A stretch of DNA of 64,000 nt from Auanema rhodensis (taxonomy: Eukaryota; Nematoda; Chromadorea; Rhabditida; Rhabditidae): positions 9,868,501 to 9,932,500 of the forward strand of contig OZ059900.1 in the NCBI GenBank assembly GCA_964057225.1, read 5' to 3'. The number at the start of each line of letters is the position of its first letter. Within the stretch, counting starts at the first letter, position 1. Below the pieces are notes generated by a model that was not told where the DNA came from, searched no databases, and saw only the letters and a program-made list of their open reading frames with translations. The position numbers and the translations under genes are program-made. Shown in pieces: positions 12,844-24,959 of the stretch.

Positions 12844-15018
12844 TCCATCTTACGACATATTTATACTGCGAATAGTAAAATATGGATATAGGGTATATAT
12901 ATATATACATATGTACGTAAGCCAAATGGAAATTCTGTGAAAATCCGTTATTTAGATAATGAATATTGCATAGAAATGCTTCTCAGTTTATCTAACTTTG
13001 AGTGAGCCTCAGTGATACTGAATATCCAAGCAGATCGTAGGTGTTTGTTTGAGATTTGCATAAAAAATGAATTTAACATCCAAACGCATATTAGTTTGAG
13101 AGTGGTAGCATGTATTTTGGTCTTCAAAAAAAATAATCTGCTTATATGAAATAAGATAAGATCTCTTGAAAAGAACAGTTTCTCTCTTGAATACAAATAG
13201 ATTTTTGATTTGTTATCCTAAAAATTTAAAAATGACGTGACTTGGGTTGGTGTACAAGCAGGTGTGAATACATACAGTTGAATAAGAAATACGGTTTTTG
13301 AAACCTAATATGCAAGTGTGCAAATGAGCAGTAACGGATAAACCCTTGAAAACATTGAGAAACTTACCATGTAGCTTTACTTTTTTTCTAGAAAAGAGTA
13401 CTTTTGTTGCGTATTGAGAAAGTTATGTAGTCAAAAGGAAAAAGATGAAAGCTAACTGACTGACAAGTAAAGTTGATGGCCTTCTGAGGGCATGAGATTT
13501 GAGCTGAAGATGCAGTAAACCGCACACCACACATACACATTGAAATTGAGTGAAGAACAAGGAAAATTAATGACGGATGAGGGAATTTGTAGTCAGTGCA
13601 TAAAAAGGGAGGAAAAAAGATGGGTTACTGACGAGAAAGACCTCAACTCTAGCGGGTTATGACGCCATATAAATACATCTGTAGAAGTCTATAATCTAGA
13701 ATTGTTAGATGTTCGACGATGGCAAAGTTAGTGTGAGTGCTAGTGGTCAACATCAAACCGAGTGACAGAGATATGAAGAGAGGGAAGAAATGAAAAAAGT
13801 TAGAAAAGACATTTGAGAGAAAGAATGAAACAAAGGCGAGAGAATGCTGGAAAAGCTTTATGGCAGATGAGCACAAGCGGTAGTTGTCGACGAAAAACAT
13901 GATCTATTTCTGGCTTGAGTTTATCCTCCTGTTTTTTTTAGTTTTTAGACAATTATAAACATGATTGCTTTTTATAGTCTCAGCTGAACATTAGATCTGA
14001 AAATGAGTAGGTTCAATCATTTTTTGTGTTTTATTATGCCGACAAAATATAAATTATTTTTGAACATGAAAGTTACAAATATGATTGTTATAACATGAAA
14101 TACTTTATATACTCTTTCATCTGATACAGCTTTATCCTTTTTTTTTCTAAAATATTTTAATTTTCTGACTATAATTAATGCATTGGTTCACAAAAGAATA
14201 TTGACAGATTTGCGCATGTGTTAAAAGGAAATTAATTTACAAATTAACTCTTATAACTAAGCATATGTTCATTGAAAAACATGTTTTGTTACGCTTGTCG
14301 TCATCAATTGCGTATCTGATTAATCAGATATTACTGCTGCATGAGTGATATTAAGCACTACAGGTCACACCTAAAACTATTTTGGAATACTCTCTCTACT
14401 CACTATGAATTATGACGTTAAAGATGGGCAATTATGTGATACAGCATGAGAAATAGATAGGTGATATATTCTGAGTAATAAAGCAAATCAACTGCAAAAT
14501 TAGATGACGTGAAGTTGAAATGAAACGAAACTTTTAAGCCGCAATGTCACCAGCAGTGATATTTCATTGCAACTTACCCTCGGGACCATTTGTCTCACAA
14601 ATTATTAAAATATTATGACAATTATTGAATTTAAGCAAAAAGCGCAGTTAAGATTTTCTAATTTATGTCTACCATATCCACTTTCTAGCAATAATTACTG
14701 TGAATTCAAGTCTAGATTTTAATGGCTTGTAGTTGTTATGGAAAGGTCAAAACATGAGTGCAACTCACGTAGTTCAATAGATAAAAGCTTGCCATTTATC
14801 ACATTGAAAGCCGATAAGTTGAACATCAGCGGAGTAACTCGAGAAAACAATTTTTTAGCCTTCTTTGTTTAGAGACTGATAAACTTTATAAAGTATTCGT
14901 TTATATACGATACAATAGCCCATGTCCATGTTGTTGAATTGTATTCTCTGCTATATCTATATATAGTTCAAATCCCTATGGTCTCACTTGTTAAGATATT
15001 GGTAACGTCACAAGCATC

Positions 15019-15098
15019 TCACACACATACACATACACATATACATACATATACATATACGCATTCATACACATATATACACGCAAATACATACAAAT
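15019..15098. repeat. CA/TA-rich microsatellite
   Basis: Alternating ACAC, ACAT and ATAC units, which give a His/Thr/Tyr-rich spurious ORF on the plus strand. Confidence 0.75.
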
Positions 15099-16456
15099 CC
15101 ACCCACATCTACATGCAAGCTTCAGATTTAAAGGCTAGCATGTAGTACGTACTTTGTTTGCTCTGTTCCCTAAAGATGAATCTGGCTTATATGTCAGAAT
15201 TGAGAAAAAAAGAGGAAGAAAAACTTTTTTTGATGAAAGATTGAAGCTACAAGAGGAAGAAAAGAAGAGAAAATTCTTGAGATAAAAGTGAATCATCACA
15301 TAATAAAGAGAGACAAAACAAAATTTCAATGATGAACACGTAGAAAACAAAAGCTAATTGTACTTGCAACGATGATTTTCTAGTTGACCATCAAAAACAA
15401 AAGCAATATCCATCATATAGTATACATATATAGAATATATAGAGCAAAAGTCAAAAGTCAAGCATGCATATCTACCGATATGAAGAGGATAACACGCTTA
15501 ATACTAATGCTGGATGCATGACCGCGAACATAACATATTCCTTATGTTTTTTGTTTTTGACTTATACTGTTAGTGTAGGCGATGAATAAAAGAACAATTG
15601 GATAACATAGTTTGATGCGCAGAATAAGACGACCCAATATACGTATAAGCAAATCATAAATAATATTATACTGTATAATATATATTATATATCTTTTTTT
15701 GATCATTATCACAATTCTTGCAGTTTCTATGCTCCATAGCTATGGATACATAAACGCGCGAAAAATGAGAATTAAAAAATGATTGTGAAGTGAGCGGTAA
15801 ACGGATTGAGGGGGTGCGAACGGACCAACAAATTGAGTGAAACAATATACTTTGCGACATATTGCAGTATTTGATTTCTGTGTTATTCTTTTTTTATTCT
15901 CTATTTTCATTTTAATAATGAAAATGAGCAGTAAGTAACGAATAACAATGTGGTGCATCATCTACTAATGAGTTAGACATGTAGATCAAGATATTCTATG
16001 TTATTGCTGTCATTTAGATTAGTATTTTATTTTATTTTCTGCCTTTGCTTTTCCTTCTTTTTCTGTTTCTCACTTCCTCTTATAATTTTTCCAATTTTCA
16101 ATAAAAAAATATAAAAATAGTTTGAAAAATAAAGATTGTTGTAGATGTATGACATCAGAATTGTCAAGTTATGTTAACGCGTTAGTCATTGTGAGTTATG
16201 ATATATGTAAAAGAGAAGCTACAACTTCACAAGTTCTTTCATGTACTAACTGGTCAGAAAAAACTATGTTTTTTGATCAGTTAAAGTTACTAGTCAAGAG
16301 TTTGAGCATTTGTGTTGATTCGTATAGTGAGGCCAAGCAATGAAAACGTGAAATAATAAATTTAATATTCTAGACATTTTTATTGGTATATGATAACAAA
16401 AATGTATAATTTACTGTATAAAATTATGCAAGTTTGTTCAGGACCATACGTATGAT

Positions 16457-18107
16457 TTAGATGAGAGCGCGAGCCAATGAAGCCAAAGAATTGGAATGTT
16501 TCTTCTCAAGACAGCCGGAGATGTCACTGTCCAAGTTGGAGGAGCGGCGTTTCTCATCATCAAAGTCGGTAATAATCTTGTTCTATAATTATATTAGTAG
16601 TCATATCACATAGTTATATTATGAATTTATAATACCTGCTTCATCATGTTGAAAGATTCATTGACAATTTCAGAAGTAAGCTTGCTGCCGTTGGCAATAT
16701 TGACAAAGCTCAAAATGACATATCCATCTGAAAAAACAGTTAATAATGAGTTCTACAGCAATGAGCGTATATTAGTACCGTAGTTAAGAATGTGAGCATA
16801 TTTGCGAATTTCGTATTCGCTCAACTTGTCAGGACGAAGCCATTTACGGATAGTGTTAAGACGATTGTTCCAGCTAAAGATGTTTTTGATCCAGAAAAAG
16901 CAAGATACAGTAGCCACAACTGAGATAATCGCAAACCAAAACCTGAAGCACATCTGATATTTAAACGAAAATTCAGAGAAGATCTTACCATTCAAAGAAG
17001 AAAATTTTCTCGTTGATCATGTTAATCATTAACAGGCACTGAACAGAGTAGTTACGAACGTTTCCTAAGTCACGAATAGCAATATCACAGAATGTTACAC
17101 GAGGGAATGATTCAGATTCTAACCAGCCACCTCCTGAGACGATAGAGAAGAGAGACTGAAATAAATGTTTTTTTAAGCTGAAGGAGATGGTAACTGGTTA
17201 CTTTGAAAGTCCACAAACTCTCTTGGATATCCAACATATTACTGATCAAAACAAACTGTATAAAAGCATTAACAGCATAGAAAATCTTAGTGAATATGTA
17301 GAAATAAGCAAAAGATCTCCCACCGCATGAGGACCATTTACGACTGAAATACAATTATAGGTAAGACTAGTTAAGGTAAGTTCTTAATTTACTTGCTATC
17401 CATGTTATCAGAAGGAGTTTCAACTACACGTTCGTTGAGGACTTCGGCAAGAGCAGTAACGGTTGGAGCACGCTTTGATGTGATCTGGTTGCGAATGCTT
17501 TGACTTTGAGTGACGTAATGCATAGCATCAAAACCTGTAAACTTCTTATAAATACTTAATTTTGTAAATGACATACTATTGATTTTCTTGTTTAATTTTT
17601 TCCAGAAAAAGTTGGGCAAATAGAAAGCAACAGCTTGGAAGAAGAGAATCATTGGAACCCATTGATAATAGTTAATGGTATTCTGAAGTTTTGGATATAA
17701 GTACGTGAATGGAAGCATAGCTCACATGATCTCTCAAATGCTTCTCAGGAATGTTGATTTTGCTATGAGGAACATGATACGTGTTGGTAATGAAACAGTA
17801 TTCTTGAGTATAAGCTTCCATAGTACCTTTGAATTCGGTTGGCATCCAGCAGGTGATTGGATGACCCACATATCTATGAAATTAACATATATAGTATAAT
17901 TATAAACTATAATTATGCAAAATGTGTGAAGAAAAAAGAAAAAACTATAAAAACAATTGTAACATACTGCTTGGTGCTGACCATGATAGCTAGAAGAGCA
18001 CAGATGGTAGTAGTGAATGAACTGGAAAGACGATCAGATCCATCACCTAGGGTTTTCGGACGAAATATCTTGAAGATAGCTTGATCAATGAAAGGTATTC
18101 CCAACAT
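16457..18107 (-). CDS. innexin gap-junction protein
   Basis: Nine exons, all in phase: 18107-17968, 17873-17726, 17682-17577, 17534-17393, 17343-17202, 17155-16989, 16942-16779, 16727-16636 and 16582-16457, giving 408 aa, normal for innexins. The N-terminus (MLGIPFIDQAIFKIFRPKTL) is followed by TM1 ending in KQYVGHP, the first extracellular loop with its two cysteines (TCWMPTEF ... EYCF), the hallmark NYYQWVP before TM2, a cytoplasmic loop, TM3, the second loop (FPRVTFCD ... YSVQC) with its two cysteines, and TM4 (WFWFAIISVVAT). Innexins form hexameric hemichannels for electrical and small-molecule coupling. From memory the N-terminus is closest to C. elegans INX-3, but I would not assign the orthologue. 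The ATG follows TTTTTAG by one base, a likely trans-splice or 5'-UTR acceptor. The Ser/Lys-rich tail ends in ARALI. Confidence 0.95.
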
Positions 18108-20910
18108 TCTAAAAATGAAGAAAATATACAAAAAAAGTAAAATTAAACATAATGAAAAAGATTTAAAAAAAAAAGTAAACGATAGAGTCTTCCAGATGAG
18201 AGTTGGCTGAAAATCAGACTGTTAACCGTCCCAGACGAGCGTTTTTGCAGAATGATTGGGTAAGAAATGATCAGACCATGAGATCCGTTACAGGATAAGA
18301 GGCTTCTAATCAAAATACCCAATACTATTGCCTCGCCAGATTGTTATATTACAATAAGTGTGTGGGCATGAGAAACTGTGTGTAGGCAGCTAAACCATTG
18401 CTTGCTTAACACTTTTCCGTAACATAATACAGAAAAATAGATATTAAAAAGAAAGAAATCAAGCAAAATAAAAAGAAAAACTATGAAATATAATAAAAAT
18501 TGAGGATATATGAAGAACAATTTGAGAATTTCGGAGATAACACGATTAATCTTGTTATGAGTTTTAAAAATATTTAGAATTATCTGCAACAACAAATGAA
18601 AATATCGTCCTCATTGATTGATACTAATGGATTTTTTTATAGATTTAAAGCGCATATAACATATAAAATGACATACAATTAATAGATTACTGAAATATTA
18701 TTCAATTTTCTTGTTAAATGACATCGTTAATGGCTTGCGAGTTATTGTGCTTAATGAAAGTTGGATACAAGATCTGTTACGATAGATAAGCTTTTATCAT
18801 ATATCTGCGATCATTGGGTTATTCAATTTGAATTGCTCAAACAAGGCAAAAAAACAGTATAAAAAGCTTTTTATCAATTATCGTAATCAGTGATCAAAAA
18901 TTAAAGAAAATGCCATGAACGTTAATGCCAACCCAGTAGCATTTTTTTGTTCATGGGAAAATGTTGGATAGAAATCAGACGAGATTACAATGTTAATCAT
19001 TTGATTGAAATAGTTCGAATCTGCACTTTCATTCACACTAACTATATACTATATAGTATTAATTATAATAAACAAACAATATTTATCATATTTTTAATAA
19101 TAAATAAATAAATAAATATATACATATATTTTATATAATATTATATTATATGACAGCATATAATAGTTTTGTATAACTTGATGGAAAGTAATTTGTCATC
19201 TTTAGCCTGAAAAATGTTTGTATTTTCTTGAAATTCATACTTTTTAACTGTTTTCCTTTATTCACTAGTTTTGACACGTATTGACATCTGTTACTTTTTT
19301 CTTCTTTCCTCTTTTTCTACTTGTGTATTATACTCTCCTCTTCTCATTTCATATTGCTTTGTTTGGTGGTATTATCTCACTTATTGATTTTCTTGATTAA
19401 ACTACAAAAAAAGAAAACAATGTTTCAGTTTCAAAACTTTGTGAGATATTTACAAGAAAGTAAAATTGATTTCTTCATAACTATATCGAATATTCACATA
19501 TAGTATTCACATATAGTATAGTCTTATATTCGTGGTAAACATATTATTTTGATAATCATAGTTCTTACTGCTAGTTAATATATAAAAGTTATTTATAATT
19601 ATATTATATATGTACTGTGTATTGCATCATATTATTTCAAAACATATGCAAAAAATATTTATTATTTATTCGATTTCATACATATACTGACTTACGTTTG
19701 AACTTTCTCTATAACTATATTAGCATAATATTCAGAATTTAATAAAAATTTTGAGAAATTTCATTTTTTATATTCAATTATTTAGCTAGATTTCTCTAAC
19801 AATATACTCGAATTATTCTTTAATCTATAAAACTCATCTAAAACTTCAGACATCAACTTGTCCCAATGGCAATACCATTGGTGACGAGGTTACTTTATGA
19901 CAATCCATAAAGGAAGATCAATCAGTTAATGGCAAAATTGTATATTGATTGGAGATAGGTGAGTAATTAAGTATAATCTATATATCTTTCTCCGATATGT
20001 CACATAATCTCCTCCCATTTTTGCTTATTCGCCTTCGTTCTCTTATGTCATTCCTACTGGTCAGCTCGTCTCAAGTTCTTATTGAGTAATGTTCGCGGGT
20101 CGCTCTTATAGCAAGGAAATCTTGTCAAGGACATACCGCAACACACTGACCATAAATGGGACATGGCCGCGTGAAGGTCTCAGCATCTTCGCGAACATTC
20201 TAAGAACAGATGAGACAAAAAGGAATGGATTTGTGATGGCTATGCGCATATATCCACACTGATTGTTCGAGAAACGTGTGGACTACATGCAGACAATGTC
20301 TCTTCCTCCTTCTTTCTGATTTCACTGTCATTCTGATATCTATATATTTCTATCAATATTTCGCTTTCATATGCCTGTCTCTATATATGTGTATGTGACC
20401 GATTTCCTTTAAGATTTGTTTTCTTCCTTTCTTTCTTATTCCCCCCATCTGTCTCACTTTCTCTCTTCATCTTCCACACTCTTTCTTTCTATCTCTCTCT
20501 CTGTACCTCTACCTGTTTTTCATAATTTTTCATCTCTAATGAAATAAAAACGATCCTCTACACTGTTTAATGATCGTTTCTTTCATTTCTTTTGGCTTTC
20601 TCTCTATCTCACACCTCTACCTATAATCTCACGCAAGACCATTCTTTCTCATCTACCTGACATGAACACTTTCTTTCTATCTCCGTTTCATAGTTTTTTT
20701 CTTGTTCTCAAACATTTTCTCCAATAAGCCACATCAGCATTAGCGATTCGACTGTGGTCTAGTTTAGTTTCAAACATTTTCCTTCTCATCCTCGCTCATA
20801 TATCCCCCTTTATCCTGAACATCATCTAATATTGAAATAGCTTTTGAATTCAACATCTTTCTGTTCATGATTATTCTTAATATTCATTTCATTTTTCTTA
20901 TTACAGAGTG
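18108..20910. other. intergenic region between divergent innexin and glucosidase II genes
   Basis: Divergent promoters for the innexin (-) and GANAB (+). Very AT-rich to about 19.8 kb. It is then pyrimidine-rich (20.3-20.7 kb, many TCTC and CTTT runs on +), with one less biased block at 19.85-20.3 kb. No convincing coding exon. Confidence 0.5.
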
Positions 20911-23900
20911 ATGATCCGGTACTTAGTACTGGCACTAGTTATCTCGACTAGCTTGGCAGTTGAGCGAGAAAAGTTCAAAACTTGCGCACAATCGGGTTTT
21001 TGCAAGTGAGTCTTAAAATTTATTTTGTTGATTAAAAACGTTGTATTCTTCAAAACTGTATTCTCTAAAATACAAAACTCTTTAAGGCGTCAAAGAGAAA
21101 CTAAAGAGCCAAGTGGATATGAAGTAGTTGAAGATACAATCAAGTTGAATGACACAGCTCTCACCGCAATTATTAAGAATAAGGTTAACTATTTTATTAT
21201 TTTATTAAATTAAAACAACTACAACACTTAAACTGAAAAAAATATAAATAAAAGAATTCATAATACACATCAGCTATTGATCGACTTCATTGATTTACTG
21301 TACTTTAGGAAACATCCTTAAAACTTAGTGTTGTGTCCTTGAAAGACTCTGTGGTCCGGTAAGATAATAGAATAGTTTAAAGATGTTTAATCTTATTCAT
21401 AACAGAATTGTAATCGATGAAGATGGTGAAGTTATACGTAAACGTTATCAACCATTAGATGCTTTAAAGACCAAAGAACCTGAACAACAAAGCTTCAAGA
21501 AGACAAAAGTTGGTGATTCCGTTACAAAGCTATTGACTAAAGACGGTCATCGTGTTGTTATTCAACACAAACCATTCCGTGTTGACCTCTATTCCAAGGA
21601 CAAGCTGGTTAGTTATTTTAACATAGTTTACTTAGTGAACAACAATGAAAAAAAAAAACATTAATTTAGGTTCAATCAATTAATTCCGAAGAAAAGCTAT
21701 TCTTTGAAAAATTCAAGAAAAAGATTCTGTTATCTGATCGTGAAAAGGGATTCTGGGAAGAAACATTTGGAGATCATAAAGATACTAAGCCTCATGGTAT
21801 TTGAATTACCTGATTCATTCTGAAAGAATATTAAAATAACCTGTTCTTAGGATCATCATCAATTGGTGTCGATATTGCTTTCTTTGGAATGAAATATGTT
21901 TACGGAATTCCTGAGCATGCTGATTCTTATGCTTTAAGAGATACAAAGTATGTTGTTGTAATAATTCCATCCATACATCGTTGCCATTATCTGGCTTTAT
22001 CGAATATTAGCCAAAACATATTCAATTTTCAGAAATTATGAACCATATCGCTTGTATAATCTTGATGTATTTGAATACGAATTGAGTAACCCAATGGCTT
22101 TATATGGAACCGTACCATACTTGGTTGGAGTTAACAAGAAGCGTGCTGCTGGTCTGCTTTGGCTGAATGCTGCTGAAACTTGGGTTGATATTGAGACCAC
22201 AACTGGTGACAAGGTATCACCAACTATTCAATCCATCAAAACTAATTCATACATTTTAGGGAAAGCTCAACTCTATTCTTACTGATCAAACTCAAAAGGC
22301 TCGCGAAGTTGTTCAAATTAACACTCGCTTCATGTCCGAGAGTGGAGTTATTGATATCTTTGTTATGCTTGGCCCTCACCCTGTCGATACAGTCCGTCAG
22401 CTTGCTGGATTAACAGGAACCTATCCATTGCCTCCAGTATGAACTTGGCTCAAAACTAGAATATATAACAAACCGCTTTTAGCTCTTCTCTTTGGGATAT
22501 CATCAATCACGTTGGAATTACAATGACCAAAAAGATTTATTGGAGGTTAATGAGAACTTTGAAAAGTTCAATATTCCATGTGACGTATTATGGCTTGATA
22601 TTGAGCATACTGATGGCAAGAGATATTTCACCTGGGACCAAGAAAAGTTCCCAGAGCCAGAGAAGATGATTGAGAAGTTAACTGAAAAGGTGAGCCGATT
22701 GGTCATATTTCTGTGATAAGATCTAAGAGTGATTGAGCTAATCTTGAAAATTTATAACAAGTTATTGCATCATTTCAAAAGCTCTTGCGATCAGATAACA
22801 GAAAAGAGCAACAGATTGACCTATTTTTGAGTTTTTTCGGTTTATAGATGAAGATTTTAGGGTCGCAAATTAGTTACCATTGTTGATCCACATATTCGCA
22901 AGGATAATAAATATTCTGTTTACAAAGATGCTAAGAATAAGGTAAGCTAACTACTAACTATATGATATATCTAACTATTATGATTTATCACCTGGTTTTT
23001 ATATAACTGTTTTGATTCTAGGGATACTTCATCAAGGAAGCCGATGGTAAGAACAACTTTGAAGGAAATTGCTGGCCAGGCGATTCAAGTTATTTGGATT
23101 TCACTAATCCCGAAGTACGCAAGTACTGGTCATCTCTTTTCTCCTTCGATAAGGTAATACCTCAAAATCTCTCAATAGATTTGAATTTTATTATTTTAGT
23201 ACACCGGAACAACTAAGGACGTATTCACCTGGAATGATATGAATGAGCCTTCCGTATTTTCTGGACCAGAAGTCACTCTTCCAAAGGATGTTGTCCACAA
23301 CGAAGGATTAGAGCATCGCGAAGTTCATAACATTTACGGTTTCTATCACGTATGCTGAAAATCTTTCGACGGTTCATATTCATTTTTGGATTTAGCACGA
23401 AGCCACTTTTGACGGTCTGAAGGAGAGAAGCAAAGGAGAAGTTCGCCCATTTGTTCTTACACGCGCTTTCTTTGCTGGATCACAGCGTACTGCTGCCGTT
23501 TGGACTGGAGACAACAAAGCTGATTGGGCCCATCTTAAGGTATTGAGCTAGTTACACCCGTGTTCCAGTACTTAAAATATTTTTAGGCTAGTGTCCCAAT
23601 GACCTTAACTTTATCTACTGCTGGTATTCCACATGTCGGAGCTGATGTTGGAGGTTTCTTCGGAAATCCAGACGAAGAACTTCTTGTCAGATGGTATCAA
23701 ACCGGTGCTTTCCAACCATTCTTCCGTGGACATGCTCATCAAGACACCAACAGACGTGAGCCATGGCTTTTCAAGGAGGAGACAACCAATGCTATCCGCG
23801 AAGCTATCAAGATTCGCTATCAATTCCTTCCATATTGGTACACCTTATTCTACGAGCATACCAAAACCGGAATGCCAGCTATCCGTCCTTTCTGGCAAGA

Positions 23901-24744
23901 ATTCTGGGCTGATGAATCATCATATGACGAGGATCGTCAGTGGATGGTCGGAAATGCTGTATTGGTTAAACCAATTCAAGAACCCGGAGCTCAAATTGCT
24001 TCAATTTACCTTCCAGGACAGCGTGAAGTCAGTTGAAGCTTCCATAGTTTTGACCTAAAGTCTCTATTTCTAGGTTTGGTATGACTGGTTCACTTCAAGA
24101 GCTCGCCCATCCCCAGGAGCTGTTCAGAGCAACGCTTCTCTCACTAGTATTCCAATTTATCAACGTGGAGGAACTATTGTTCCAATTCGTGAGGAAGTTG
24201 GAAAAACTAGCCAAGCTACTAAAGGAGAACCCATCACTTTGTACATTGCTTTAAACCAAAAAGGTATATTTTCCAGCGTTTGAAATGAGAATACCAAGAA
24301 TTTTAGGTGATTTCGCTAACGGAACTATCTACATGGATGATGGTGAAAGTTATGCTTATGAAAGAGGAGAGTTTGCTTATTGGGGCTTCACTTTCAAGAG
24401 GTTTCTTTGTTTGGTGTCAAAAAGTTTTAGTCATCCTTTACTTTTCTAGAGTTCACGACTATCTTCACACCATTACTAATAAGAATCTTGACAAGAATGG
24501 TAAGCTCGATAGCGACGTCTTCATAGAGAAGATTATTATCCGAGGAGCAAAGTTCTATCCACGTACTGCCCACGTTTTTGTTGACGGTAAGATTCACTAA
24601 CATTGACTCAATGAAACTCCTACCGTTATAGATTTCACCCCCGATCCAGTCGATTTCGAATATGATCGTGATAACTTCTTGATGGAGATCACTACTCCAG
24701 CTGGATATATAACTAATGAATTTAGACTGGATCTTCACTCATAG
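20911..24744 (+). CDS. GANAB: ER glucosidase II catalytic (alpha) subunit, GH31
   Basis: Eighteen exons, all in phase: 20911-21005, 21087-21183, 21309-21358, 21406-21607, 21670-21796, 21851-21947, 22033-22213, 22260-22436, 22483-22689, 22861-22941, 23022-23153, 23200-23349, 23396-23539, 23587-24027, 24074-24263, 24307-24400, 24450-24586 and 24632-24744, giving 904 aa. A signal peptide (ending SLAVE) precedes the family start [14 protein letters not shown]. The GH31 barrel has GYHQSRWNY, the nucleophile in [10 protein letters not shown] (Asp about 495), the acid/base in VWTGDN (Asp about 571), and [10 protein letters not shown]. The enzyme trims the two inner glucoses from N-glycans in the ER lumen as part of the calnexin cycle and pairs with a beta subunit that carries the retention signal; none is seen here, as expected. 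A pyrimidine-rich TTACAG lies 4 nt before the ATG, a likely trans-splice site. The nematode orthologue would be of the aagr-3 type. Confidence 0.96.
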
Positions 24745-24818
24745 TTGCATATCGTCTTTATTGTTCATTTTTTTTGTTTTCAATCAATCAAACTATATGC
24801 TGTGATCAAAAGAGCTGA

Positions 24819-24824
24819 AATAAA
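24819..24824 (+). terminator. poly(A) signal of the glucosidase II gene
   Basis: AATAAA 75 nt after the GANAB stop. A minus-strand AATAAA (TTTATT at 24757-24762) could serve the convergent WASHC2 gene, in which case the two 3' UTRs overlap. Confidence 0.5.
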
Positions 24825-24959
24825 TTATTAAAATTACATCAATAATTTTTGAATTTAAAAAATAAATAAATAAAAACAAACACATATATAATACATGGAA
24901 TTACAAATACATTAACTCGTAATTAGTGGAAGAATAAAATCTATGTTTAGCTCTATATA

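Larger units (their letters stand above)
9029..16456. other. 7.4-kb stretch with no supported gene
   Basis: Upstream of flp-11 and downstream of the innexin, both on the minus strand. I saw several ORFs of 60-123 codons but none with a known motif or matching splice partners. Contents include AT dinucleotide runs, GA and CA tracts, and a less AT-rich patch near 9960-10330. Possible uses are flp-11 regulation or unrecognised ncRNA; neither is shown by the sequence alone. Confidence 0.5.

Noticed and set aside
14939-15145. His/Thr-rich plus ORF
   Set aside because: Translation of a CA/TA microsatellite.
16122-16343. 73-codon plus ORF beside the innexin stop
   Set aside because: No ATG at its start, no known domain and no splice partner; lies in the innexin 3' flank.
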